Of a DNA stretch of 12,891 bases, positions 6,048 through 12,889 are shown piece by piece. This DNA comes from an uncultured Sutterella sp. Its GTDB lineage: Bacteria; Pseudomonadota; Gammaproteobacteria; Burkholderiales; Burkholderiaceae_F. The notes beneath the pieces are model-generated. The model did not search any database and had not been told where the DNA came from. It saw only the letters and a list, made by a program, of their open reading frames with translations. Position 1 is the first letter of the stretch. Each line of letters opens with the position of its first letter. Position numbers and translations under genes: made by a program. The stretch lies in NCBI GenBank assembly GCA_934249275.1, contig CAKQKT010000057.1, positions 1 through 12,891 of the forward strand, in the 5' to 3' direction.

Positions 6048-8087
6048 TTAGAACGAGTACGTGTAGGAGAGCCAGAGGTTGCGGCCCTCGACGTAGTTGC
6101 TGTAGATGTTGGCCCAGGAGGTGCCGGACTTTTCGAATACGGCCGTGTCCTTGTCGAACACGTTGTTGACGGCCCAGGCGATCGTGTGGTTCTTCACGGG
6201 CGTCCAGCTGCCGCCGATGTCGACGATCGTGTAGTCCTCATACTTGTCCGCAGTGCGCGAGCCGCGCTGTCCCGGGTTCTGAACGGCCATGTCGAACTTG
6301 GAGGAGGACTTCACGTAGGCCGTGTACGGACCGTACGCCCAGTCGAGACGAGCGGTCAGGACGTGGCGGGGAAGCTCGTTCGGGCGCTTGCCCTTGCTGG
6401 CGCCCTCGGTGATTTCGGCGTCCGTGAAGGTGTAGCCGGCCGTCAGGCGCGTGTTCCAGACCGGAACCGTCTTGAAGAGAAGCTCGATGCCCTTCGATTC
6501 GACGCGGCCATGGTTGACGACCTGATACGAATCCGTCGCAATCGTTTCGGTGGCGAGCATGTTCTTGAACTGCGTGAAGAAGCCGCCGAGCGTCACGGAA
6601 GCGATGCCGCCGAGTTCGGCCGTAGAGGAGAGCTCGTAGCTCCAGCTTTCCTCAGGCTTCAGGTCCGGATCGCCGTAGTAGCTGACGCCCTGCGCAAGCT
6701 TGTAGCGACCGTCGAAGAGCTGGCGCACGTCGGGCGTCTTGTAGCCTGCGGACACGCCGCCCTTGAAGCTCAGAGTCTCCGTCGGCTGCCAGACGAGGTA
6801 GGCGCGCGGCACGGCGTGAGCGCCGAAGATGTCGCTCCACATCACGCGGCCGCCGACCGTGGCGGACCATTGGTCGTTCATGAACCACTCGCCTTCGGCA
6901 AACGCTGCGAGCTGCGTCTGGTCAAGCGTCTTGCCCTGAATGAGGCTGGCGGTCGACTGATTGTTGACGAAGGTTTCATAGATCGCGTCTCCGCCCGCCG
7001 TCACGACCATGCTGCCGAACGAGCCAAGCTCGACGGGCTTGACGAGCTTCGAGGAGAGCTCGAAGTTTTCGCTCGAAGCGAGCGGATCATTGAAGTTGCC
7101 GGCCGTTTCGGAGTACGAAGACAGCGCAGGATTGTTCGGAATGGAGGTGCCCTTCACCTTGTCAAGGCGGTTCCATTGCACGAACGTTTCGGTCTTGCCG
7201 AAGTCGTATTCGCCTTCATGGCCCGCCGCAAGGTTGTACTTGTGATACCACTGGCGGGACTGGATGGAGAGCTTCGAGGTGTTCATCGAACCGCCCTTGA
7301 AGCGCGTGAAGTCGCCGTCGACCCAGAAGGTGTTGGCATTGTCGGGCGTCACCGTGAGGCGCGCACCTGCGTTTTCCGTGTAGCCTTCCGTCGGAGAATG
7401 CGTCGCGAGCGCATCGCCCGGCGTCATGATTTCGGTCTTTCCCCAGGCGTTGTAGCGGCCGCGAAGCGCAAGGGACACCACGTCCTTCACGATCGGAACG
7501 CCCACATAGAAGCTCGCCCCGCCGCGGTTGGCCCATTCGTCGTGCTGCTGGAACTGGCCTTCAACGGTGAAGGAGCCCGTGAAGTCGTTCGGGTGCTTTT
7601 TGGTGATGATGTTCACCACGCCGCCCACGGCGTCCGAACCCCAGACGAGCGAGGCCGGACCGCGCAGGACTTCAATGCGATCGATCATCCCGGGAGGCGG
7701 CATGAAGACCGACGTCGGATTGAAGCCGTTGTCGATCATGGCGTCGCTCGTATTCTGGCGGCGGCCGTCCGTCATGATGAGCGTGTAGGCGGAGTCGAAC
7801 CCGCGGATCGAGACGGTCGTATTGCCCATCTTCGTCGTCCCGATTTCCACGCCCGGCACGTCGCCGATCGCGGAGCCGATGTCGGTCACGGGCTTCGTGG
7901 CGAGCTCCTCAGAGGTCGTCACCGAAAGGCTCGCAGGCGCCCTGCGGACGTCCTGCTCATAGCCCGTGGCGGACACGACGGAGGTTTCGAGAGTGTTCCA
8001 CTTTCCTTCGTCCGCAGGCGCGGCGAAGACGGAGGATACCGCTGCGGCAAGCGGCAGCAGCGTGAGAGTGCGCAGAGAATCGTTCAT
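6048..8087 (-). CDS. TonB-dependent outer-membrane receptor, CirA/FepA-like (catecholate siderophore)
   Basis: The ATG at 8087 gives 679 residues with the signal peptide MNDSLRTLTLLPLAAAVSSVFA. A longer frame to 8192 would run through the promoter and lacks a signal peptide. The TonB box is LETSVVSATGY (33-43). The plug domain (about 44-160) has APASLSVTTSEEL, VSIRGFDSAYTLIMTDGRRQ, FMPPPGMIDRIEVLRGPASL and WGSDAVGGVVNIITKK, a pattern shared with CirA and IrgA, which take up catecholates. The rest is a 22-strand barrel with the C-terminal signature LWLSYTYSF. Plug Ser/Val at RGPASLVWGSDAVGG replace the usual Met-Ser-Thr-Leu-Tyr. A Fur box overlaps its probable promoter (8182-8216), so iron should repress it. 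It heads the exbB-exbD-tonB-esterase operon and is divergent from the ABC importer. Catecholate specificity is inferred from plug similarity and context. Confidence 0.93.
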   Translation of the reverse strand: MNDSLRTLTLLPLAAAVSSVFAAPADEGKWNTLETSVVSATGYEQDVRRAPASLSVTTSEELATKPVTDIGSAIGDVPGVEIGTTKMGNTTVSIRGFDSAYTLIMTDGRRQNTSDAMIDNGFNPTSVFMPPPGMIDRIEVLRGPASLVWGSDAVGGVVNIITKKHPNDFTGSFTVEGQFQQHDEWANRGGASFYVGVPIVKDVVSLALRGRYNAWGKTEIMTPGDALATHSPTEGYTENAGARLTVTPDNANTFWVDGDFTRFKGGSMNTSKLSIQSRQWYHKYNLAAGHEGEYDFGKTETFVQWNRLDKVKGTSIPNNPALSSYSETAGNFNDPLASSENFELSSKLVKPVELGSFGSMVVTAGGDAIYETFVNNQSTASLIQGKTLDQTQLAAFAEGEWFMNDQWSATVGGRVMWSDIFGAHAVPRAYLVWQPTETLSFKGGVSAGYKTPDVRQLFDGRYKLAQGVSYYGDPDLKPEESWSYELSSTAELGGIASVTLGGFFTQFKNMLATETIATDSYQVVNHGRVESKGIELLFKTVPVWNTRLTAGYTFTDAEITEGASKGKRPNELPRHVLTARLDWAYGPYTAYVKSSSKFDMAVQNPGQRGSRTADKYEDYTIVDIGGSWTPVKNHTIAWAVNNVFDKDTAVFEKSGTSWANIYSNYVEGRNLWLSYTYSF

Positions 8088-8165
8088 TGTTTTCTTTTCC
8101 GAAGAAGCCGTCCGCCCTTTTGGGTGACGTTCGGCCGGAAGCCGCAGAATGCCGCGCTTCCAAAA

Positions 8166-8177
8166 ATTGAGAATGAC
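8166..8177. promoter_or_regulatory. Weak second Fur-like site at receptor start of transcription
   Basis: ATTGAGAATGAC matches the Fur core AATGAGAATCAT at 9 of 12 bases. It lies just downstream of the - strand -10 box, about 35 bases from the stronger box at 8198-8216. It could extend Fur binding over the transcription start. Confidence 0.35.
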
Positions 8178-8181
8178 ACGC

Positions 8182-8187
8182 ATCATA
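8182..8187 (-). promoter_or_regulatory. -10 box of the receptor operon
   Basis: On the - strand, TATGAT is a five-of-six match to TATAAT. The -35 position 17 bases upstream (8205-8210, GAGAAT) is poor and lies inside the Fur box, the usual arrangement for repression by Fur-Fe. The leader would be about 85-90 bases. Confidence 0.55.
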
Positions 8188-8197
8188 CACAATTATT

Positions 8198-8216
8198 GCG
8201 AATGATTCTCATTGCG
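8198..8216. promoter_or_regulatory. Fur box, receptor side
   Basis: The core AATGATTCTCATT (8201-8213) matches the symmetric Fur core at 12 of 13 bases, and the 19-base site matches at about 13. It covers the -35 area of the receptor operon promoter. Fur bound to iron would repress the receptor-exbB-exbD-tonB-esterase operon. Confidence 0.8.
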
Positions 8217-8315
8217 TTTTCGCGACTTTTCCGATTTCCAAGACCGAAATACGCTGTCTGAGGCGTGTCTCGCTTGCTCCCTCCCGCCCTACTGCCGCAA
8301 GGATCTCAGCCGCCC

Positions 8316-8330
8316 AATTACCCGGTAATT
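8316..8330. promoter_or_regulatory. Perfect palindrome AATTACC-C-GGTAATT, likely operator
   Basis: AATTACC and GGTAATT are exact complements around one C. The site stands roughly between the two Fur boxes and does not resemble one. It could be the binding site of a second regulator, for instance one sensing the siderophore, acting on both divergent arms. No regulator gene is in the window. Confidence 0.45.
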
Positions 8331-8390
8331 ACTGCGCCGCAGACCTTTTCAAACGCGGCTTCAAACCGGCGAAAAGAATTATTACAGAAT

Positions 8391-8415
8391 GTAAATGGTA
8401 ATGGTTCTCATTTAC
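8391..8415. promoter_or_regulatory. Fur box, ABC importer side
   Basis: The core AATGGTTCTCATT (8400-8412) matches the Fur consensus at 11 of 13 bases and the 19-base site at about 14. A perfect inverted repeat GTAAATG (8391-8397) / CATTTAC (8409-8415) surrounds it, suggesting overlapping Fur dimers. It lies about 100 bases before the first permease gene. The -10 and -35 boxes for that gene could not be assigned firmly. Confidence 0.78.
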
Positions 8416-8513
8416 CGAGCGAATAAAGTGTAGCCCGTCAAGGTTCGGGCACCCTTCTCCGAGCCGAAGATCGATTTCACAAACATACAAACGATTCTCT
8501 CCTACGCACCGTC

Positions 8514-9548
8514 ATGACGAAATCCACCGCCATCTTGTTCGCCGCCACGGCCGTCCTTTCGGCTTTGAGCCTCTTTGTGGGCGCGGGCGACGTGACGCCC
8601 TCGGCGCTCCTTGCGGGCGACGCCGCGCAGATCGGGCTCTTCTTCGACTCGCGCCTTCCGAGGCTTCTGGCCGTGCTCTGCACGGGAGCGGGCATGAGCA
8701 TTGCCGGCCTCATCATGCAGCAGCTCTGCGCGAACAAGTTCGTCTCGCCCACGACGGGCGCCACGATTCATTCGGCGCAGCTCGGCATTCTCTTCGCGCT
8801 TCTCTTCTTCCCGTCCTCGACGATCTGGGACCGCGCCTTCTTCGCCTTTGCCGCCGCAATGGCGGGCACGTGGATCTTCATTGCGTTCGTTCTTCGCATG
8901 CAGGCGAAGGACGTCATGCTCGTCCCGCTCATCGGGATCATGTTCGGCAACGTGATTCAGGGCGTCACGGGCTTTCTCTCCTACCGCTTCGACATGACGC
9001 AGGCCATGGCGAGCTGGAGCGTCGGCCACTTCTCGATGGTCATGCAGGGCCGCTACGAACTCGTCTGGCTCGCCGTTCCGCTCATCGCCGTCGCCTTCAT
9101 CTACGCCCGCCACTTCAACATCGTCGGCATGGGCAGGGAATTCTCCAAGAGCCTCGGCCTCTCCTACGAGCGCATTCTCTTCATGGGCCTCTCCATCGCC
9201 GCCATGATCACCGCCGCCGTCGTGACGGTCGTCGGCAGCATTTCCTACATCGGCCTCATCATTCCGAACCTCGTCTCGCTCTTCAAGGGAGACGATCTTC
9301 GCGGGACGCTTCCCGACACGGCGCTCGCCGGCGCCCTCTTCGTTCTGCTCTGCGACCTTGCCGCGCGCACGGTCGTCGCGCCCTTCGAACTCCCGATCGA
9401 GCTCATCGTCGGCATTGTCGGCAGCGCCGTCTTCATTGCGCTCATTTTCTATCGCCTCAGGCGGGGCCGCCGCTCGGTGACGCTCGCCAACATCAAGGCA
9501 CTCTTCTCCTTCGGCGGCTGCACCGCCTCCACACAGGGAGCTCGATGA
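8514..9548 (+). CDS. FecCD-type permease 1 of ferric-siderophore importer (CeuB/YclN-like)
   Basis: A 344-residue inner-membrane subunit of a siderophore ABC importer. Hydrophobic segments alternate along the whole length, about 10 as in BtuC. Family marks are SRLPRLLAVLCTGAGMSIAG near the N-terminus, NKFVSPTTGATIHSAQLG, the ASWSVGHFSM region, the cytoplasmic coupling stretch SLGLSYERI, and GSISYIGLIIPNLVSLFKGD (usually GPIxFVGLIxPH). The last 25 or so residues are polar and end in STQGAR. The ATG at 8514 has no clear ribosome-binding site. Its stop overlaps the start of the second permease, so the two are translationally coupled and probably form a heterodimer. It is the first gene of the rightward Fur-controlled operon. 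CeuB/FatD/YclN-like identity rests on gene order and motifs. Confidence 0.93.
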   Translation: MTKSTAILFAATAVLSALSLFVGAGDVTPSALLAGDAAQIGLFFDSRLPRLLAVLCTGAGMSIAGLIMQQLCANKFVSPTTGATIHSAQLGILFALLFFPSSTIWDRAFFAFAAAMAGTWIFIAFVLRMQAKDVMLVPLIGIMFGNVIQGVTGFLSYRFDMTQAMASWSVGHFSMVMQGRYELVWLAVPLIAVAFIYARHFNIVGMGREFSKSLGLSYERILFMGLSIAAMITAAVVTVVGSISYIGLIIPNLVSLFKGDDLRGTLPDTALAGALFVLLCDLAARTVVAPFELPIELIVGIVGSAVFIALIFYRLRRGRRSVTLANIKALFSFGGCTASTQGAR

Positions 9549-10570
9549 TGAATCTCTCAACCACCCTCCTTTCCGGCATCCGCCCCGCGTCCAGCTCAGC
9601 CGCCCTTGCCGCCGGCGTTCGCCGCCGTCGAATCGCCATGACGGGCCTAGCGATCTTCGCCGTCATCGCATGCCTTCTCTACCAGTTCGCGGACGTCAAT
9701 CCGAAGTTCTTCGCCTATGCGATGTCGCTGCGCCTTCCTCGCCTTGCCGGGATCGTCACGGCGGCCGTTGCGGTCGCAGGCGCATCGCTCGTCTTCCAGA
9801 CCGTCATTCGCAACCACATCGTCACGCCGTGTCTGCTCGGCATGAATTCGCTCTACGTGCTGATCCACACGGTCGTCGCCTTTATCTTCGGCGCCACGAG
9901 CGCCGTCGCCACGGATCCGATCCCGCAGTTTGCGGTCGACCTCGTGCTCATGGGCGTGATGGGCCTCGTCATCTACGGCGTTCTCTTTGAGAAGACCGGC
10001 GGCAACGTGCTCTACATCCTGCTCATCGGCACCGTGCTCACCACGTTCTTCTCGAGCATCCAGTCCTCGCTCGTGCGCATGATGGATCCGAACGAGTACG
10101 ACGCGCTCATCAACTCGCTCACGGCAAGCTTCACGAACGTCTCCGCGCCGCTCATTCCGGCCGCGGTGCTGATCCTCATCGGCATCTCGATCGTGCTCAG
10201 AAGGGAACTTGCCGTTCTCAACATCATTGCGCTCGGGCGCGATGCCGCCACAAGCCTCGGCGTCGACTATGAGAAGACCACCCGCCGTCTTCTTGTGGGC
10301 ATCGCCCTTTCGATCGCCGTCGCCACCGCGCTCGTGGGGCCCATCTCGTTCCTCGGCCTCATCACGGCCAACCTCTCGCGCAGGCTCTTTCTCACCTACC
10401 GCCACGGCACGCTCATCGCCGGCAGCATCCTGATCGGCATCGTCGTTCTCGCAGGCGGCCAGTACGCGGTCGAACATCTCGCCGCCTTCTCCGTTCCCGT
10501 GAGCGTCTTCATCACTATCATGGGCGGCGTCTACTTCCTTTACCTCATTCTCCGCAGCAGGGGCCTTTGA
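9548..10570 (+). CDS. FecCD-type permease 2 of ferric-siderophore importer (CeuC/YclO-like)
   Basis: The second inner-membrane permease, 340 residues from ATG 9548. Two ATGs sit side by side (9545 and 9548); AGGGAG at 9535-9540 is 7 bases from 9548 and only 4 from 9545, so 9548 is preferred. Marks are SLRLPRLAGIVTAAVAVAGA, the IRNHIVTPCLLGMNSLYVL region, the coupling stretch SLGVDYEKTTRRLL, and GPISFLGLITANLSRRLF, close to the GPIxFLGLxxANLAR pattern of YclO/CeuC proteins. The first 35 residues are Ser/Arg-rich and cytoplasmic. It overlaps permease 1 by one base (ATGATGA) and is followed after 4 bases by the ATPase gene. Confidence 0.93.
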   Translation: MNLSTTLLSGIRPASSSAALAAGVRRRRIAMTGLAIFAVIACLLYQFADVNPKFFAYAMSLRLPRLAGIVTAAVAVAGASLVFQTVIRNHIVTPCLLGMNSLYVLIHTVVAFIFGATSAVATDPIPQFAVDLVLMGVMGLVIYGVLFEKTGGNVLYILLIGTVLTTFFSSIQSSLVRMMDPNEYDALINSLTASFTNVSAPLIPAAVLILIGISIVLRRELAVLNIIALGRDAATSLGVDYEKTTRRLLVGIALSIAVATALVGPISFLGLITANLSRRLFLTYRHGTLIAGSILIGIVVLAGGQYAVEHLAAFSVPVSVFITIMGGVYFLYLILRSRGL

Positions 10571-10574
10571 TCAA

Positions 10575-11336
10575 ATGACCATGCTCTCCATTCAAACGCT
10601 CACCAAGCTCTACGACGGCATTCCCGTCGTCGACGACGTCACGCTCGACATTCCGAGAGGCAAGGTGACCTCGCTCATCGGTCCCAACGGCGCCGGCAAG
10701 TCCACGGTGCTCGGCATTGCGGCCCGACTTCTCGCATCCGATCACGGCGACGTTCTCCTTGACGGAAAATCCATCCGCCAATGGGACATACGCGCGCTCG
10801 CCAGGCACCTCGCCGTCCTCACGCAGTCGAACAACGTTCAAATGAAGGTGACGGTCCGCGAACTCGTGGGCTTCGGACGCTTTCCGCACTCGGGCACGCG
10901 CCTCACGGCAGACGACCACCGGCGCGTCGACGAAGCCATCCGCTACATGGGCCTCGAGGACTTCGCCGACCGCTTCATCGACGAAATGTCGGGCGGCCAG
11001 CGCCAGCGCGCCTTCATCGCCATGGTCCTCGCGCAGGACACCGACGTGATCTTCCTCGACGAGCCCACAAACAACCTCGACATCCGGCATTCGCTCTCGA
11101 TGATGAAGCTCCTGAGGCGCCTCGCGGACGAGCTCGGCAAGACCGTGATCATCGTGCTCCACGAAATCAATCTCGCGTCCTTCTACTCCGACCGCATCTG
11201 CGCCTTCAAGGACGGAAAGCTCGCCTTCTCCGGCACGCCCTCCGAAGTCATGACCGCCGAACGCCTCAAGGCGGTCTACGGCGTCGACTTCCGAATCGTC
11301 GAAATCGACGGCCGCCCGATGGCGCTCTACCACTGA
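10575..11336 (+). CDS. ATPase of ferric-siderophore ABC importer (CeuD/YclP/FepC-like)
   Basis: A 253-residue ATP-binding subunit that drives import through the two preceding permeases. Every ABC element is intact: Walker A GPNGAGKST (36-44), Q-loop Gln84, signature MSGGQ (138-142), Walker B VIFLDE (158-163) with catalytic Glu163, D-loop NNLD (166-169) and H-loop His196. The insertion and C-terminal GVDFRIVEIDGRPMALY suit the FepC/FecE siderophore group. ATG 10575 starts 4 bases after the permease stop; AGGGG is 11 bases upstream, a little far, so coupling from the permease probably helps. ATG 10581 is an alternative. Confidence 0.95.
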   Translation: MTMLSIQTLTKLYDGIPVVDDVTLDIPRGKVTSLIGPNGAGKSTVLGIAARLLASDHGDVLLDGKSIRQWDIRALARHLAVLTQSNNVQMKVTVRELVGFGRFPHSGTRLTADDHRRVDEAIRYMGLEDFADRFIDEMSGGQRQRAFIAMVLAQDTDVIFLDEPTNNLDIRHSLSMMKLLRRLADELGKTVIIVLHEINLASFYSDRICAFKDGKLAFSGTPSEVMTAERLKAVYGVDFRIVEIDGRPMALYH

Positions 11337-11384
11337 GACGCTCTCATACCTTTTTCAACAACCTGCCTTCACACCCACGCACAA

Positions 11385-12335
11385 ATGAAGAACCTTCTCT
11401 CCCGCTCCATCGGCGCCCTGCTCGCCGCTGCCGCCGTTCTCCCGGCACTTTCCGCTCATGCCGCCGAAACCATCGCCGTTCAGACCTTCAATGAAAAGAA
11501 CGCGCCCGTCGAAGTCGTGATCCCGAAGGATCCCAAGCGCGTTGCCGTCCTCGACTACGCGGTCCTCGACACGCTGGACGTCTGGGGATTGGGCGACCGC
11601 GTCATCGCCCTTCCGAAGTCCACGGGCCTTCCCTGGCTCAAGCAGTATCAGGCCGACAAGAAGATCGTCAACACCGGCACGCCCAAGGAGGTCGACCTTG
11701 AGGCCCTCATGGCGAGCGAGCCCGACGTCATCTTCATCAGCGGCCGCCTGACGAAGAAGATTCCCGAACTGCGCCGAATCGCGCCCGTCGTCTACCAACG
11801 GACGAATCACGACATCGGAAGCCTGGATCAGACGAAGGCCAAGCTCATGCAGCTCGGCGAAATCTTCAATAAAACCGATGCAGCCAAGGCCGCCGGCGAA
11901 GCCTTTGAAGCGCGCGCAGCCCGCATTCGCGAAACTTCGGCCGGCCGAACCGCCGTCATCGGCATGGTGACCGCGAGCCACTTCAACATGCTCGGCGACA
12001 AGGCCAAGGCCTCTCTCATCGGCAACGAATTCGGATTCAAGAATGTTGCTCAGGGCGCCAACACCGAGCACGGCAGCGAATCCTCGTTCGAGCTTCTCGC
12101 CAAGCTTAATCCCGATTTCGTCTTCGTCTGCGACCGCGATTCCGCCATTGCCCGCCCGGGCGCACAGCTTGCGAAGGACGTCATGAACAATCCGATCGTC
12201 GAGAAGACCGATGCTGCGAAAAACGGACGCATCGTCTTTCTCACCTCCTCCGCGTGGTACCTCGCAGAGGGCGGCCTCCGGGCAACCGACATGATGTTTG
12301 CGGACGTTGAGAAGGCGCTCGGCATCGCAAAATAG
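11385..12335 (+). CDS. Periplasmic ferric-siderophore-binding protein (CeuE/YclQ-like)
   Basis: A 316-residue class III binding protein that hands a ferric chelate to the permeases. The signal peptide MKNLLSRSIGALLAAAAVLPALSAHA ends in an AHA-AET cleavage site, with no lipobox Cys, so it is soluble in the periplasm, unlike lipoprotein CeuE. The mature fold shows two lobes: PKRVAVLDYAVLDTLDVWG, EALMASEPDVIFISGR, then SSFELLAKLNPDFVFVCDRD. CeuE binds iron of tetradentate catecholates with His227 and Tyr288 and contacts the ligand with Arg118, Arg205 and Arg249 (from memory). Here His229 (EHGSE), Tyr292 (AWYLAEGG), Arg121 and Arg251 stand at matching spacings; the third Arg position falls near Lys206/Lys208. 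It lies 48 bases after the ATPase gene, has no clear ribosome-binding site, and ends the operon at a strong terminator. Confidence 0.93.
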   Translation: MKNLLSRSIGALLAAAAVLPALSAHAAETIAVQTFNEKNAPVEVVIPKDPKRVAVLDYAVLDTLDVWGLGDRVIALPKSTGLPWLKQYQADKKIVNTGTPKEVDLEALMASEPDVIFISGRLTKKIPELRRIAPVVYQRTNHDIGSLDQTKAKLMQLGEIFNKTDAAKAAGEAFEARAARIRETSAGRTAVIGMVTASHFNMLGDKAKASLIGNEFGFKNVAQGANTEHGSESSFELLAKLNPDFVFVCDRDSAIARPGAQLAKDVMNNPIVEKTDAAKNGRIVFLTSSAWYLAEGGLRATDMMFADVEKALGIAK

Positions 12336-12357
12336 TTGCGCACGACCAACCCAAGCA

Positions 12358-12389
12358 AATCGGCCCCTTTCGGGGCCGATTCTTTTTTT
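12358..12389 (+). terminator. Rho-independent terminator of the ABC importer operon
   Basis: AATCGGCCCC (12358-12367), loop TTTC, GGGGCCGATT (12372-12381) is a perfect 10-pair stem followed by C and seven T. It lies 22 bases after the binding-protein stop. The opposite gene ends at 12401, so it may work weakly in both directions. Confidence 0.92.
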
Positions 12390-12400
12390 ATCGGAAAACC

Positions 12401-12718
12401 TCAATCATCATAAAAAGGCCAGAAGTCCCATGTCTGAGGCGAATCGGAATTTTGGCGCTCCAGCACCAATCGCTGAAGCGTCTCCTTCAGATTATGGTCC
12501 TTGAGCACCTGCCGGCAGTTGATCGGGCAATTCTTGAAAACCGGGCGAACGTCCGGCGCATGCTGCCGATAGCTCTTGAGTAGCCATTGATGGAAGCCTT
12601 CGTCAATCGAGAGATCCGCGCAGCGGTCGAACTCGAAATCGGGACTCGGTTCGTCGTACGACGCCCATTTGGCCAGCGTGTCGTAGGAATCTTCCTTGAC
12701 AAACCAGTTAGGCTCCAC
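12401..12718 (-). CDS. Unknown small protein, or 3' part of a broken gene
   Basis: I do not recognise this protein. From GTG 12718 it has 105 residues, starts with EPNWFVKEDSYDTLAKW after the initiator, is rich in Trp, Asp and Lys, and has no signal peptide or membrane helix. GGAGAG lies 5 bases before the GTG, which supports a real start there. However, the same frame stays open upstream to a TGA at 12851-12853 and reads in a protein-like way (GWEWISEEG, EPILWFGCQIAFQGN), with no ATG. It may thus be the tail of a longer gene cut by a nonsense change. Its base composition is visibly less GC-rich than the siderophore locus. No function is proposed. Confidence 0.5.
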   Translation of the reverse strand: MEPNWFVKEDSYDTLAKWASYDEPSPDFEFDRCADLSIDEGFHQWLLKSYRQHAPDVRPVFKNCPINCRQVLKDHNLKETLQRLVLERQNSDSPQTWDFWPFYDD

Positions 12719-12889
12719 CCAGCTCTCCGCGTTTCCCTGAAAGGCAATCTGGCATCCGAACCAGAGGATGGGCTCAAGCCGATTGCCTTCTTCGGAGATC
12801 CACTCCCAGCCATTCGGGGAGTGTCTCGATTTTTGTGTCCAGGGTGGTTTTCAAGGGGGCAGCCAATCACGGCTGTCCTTCGTGTATAG
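12719..12889 (-). pseudogene. Upstream part of the same frame, interrupted by TGA
   Basis: In the frame of the preceding entry, 12719-12850 encodes a plausible stretch including NGWEWISEEGNRLEP. The TGA at 12851-12853 interrupts it, and 12854-12889 reads LYTKDSRDWLPP up to the window edge. Either LYTKDSRDWLPP is the C-terminus of a separate upstream gene, or this is one gene with a CGA-to-TGA type change. The edge of the window prevents a decision. Confidence 0.3.

Larger units (their letters stand above)
8088..8513. other. Divergent regulatory region, receptor / ABC importer
   Basis: These 426 bases hold no convincing gene. They contain a - strand -10 box, two Fur boxes (8198-8216 and 8391-8415), a weaker Fur-like site at 8166-8177, a perfect 15-base palindrome at 8316-8330, and a small GCCCG/CGGGC hairpin at 8433-8450 in the importer leader. 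Confidence 0.7.

Noticed and set aside
8087..8192. Receptor start at 8192
   Set aside because: This would put the -10 box and leader inside the gene and bury the signal peptide 35 residues in. ATG 8087 gives a proper signal peptide.
5916..8261. 781-residue + strand open frame over the receptor gene
   Set aside because: It is antisense to the receptor gene, has Arg/Val-rich low-complexity content and no recognisable domain. The receptor frame has a signal peptide, TonB box, plug motifs and C-terminal Phe. Long antisense frames are common in GC-rich DNA.
8502..9560. 352-residue - strand frame over permease 1
   Set aside because: Highly charged shadow protein. The + strand frame has intact FecCD motifs and operon context.
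8870..10570. 566-residue + frame that could be read as a fused permease
   Set aside because: The first 225 residues overlap permease 1 in another frame and are Arg/His-rich. The real permease 2 begins at the ATGATGA overlap near 9545-9548 with AGGGAG upstream.
11385..12335. Binding protein as a lipoprotein like CeuE
   Set aside because: There is no Cys at the end of the signal peptide; the AHA-AET site is for signal peptidase I.
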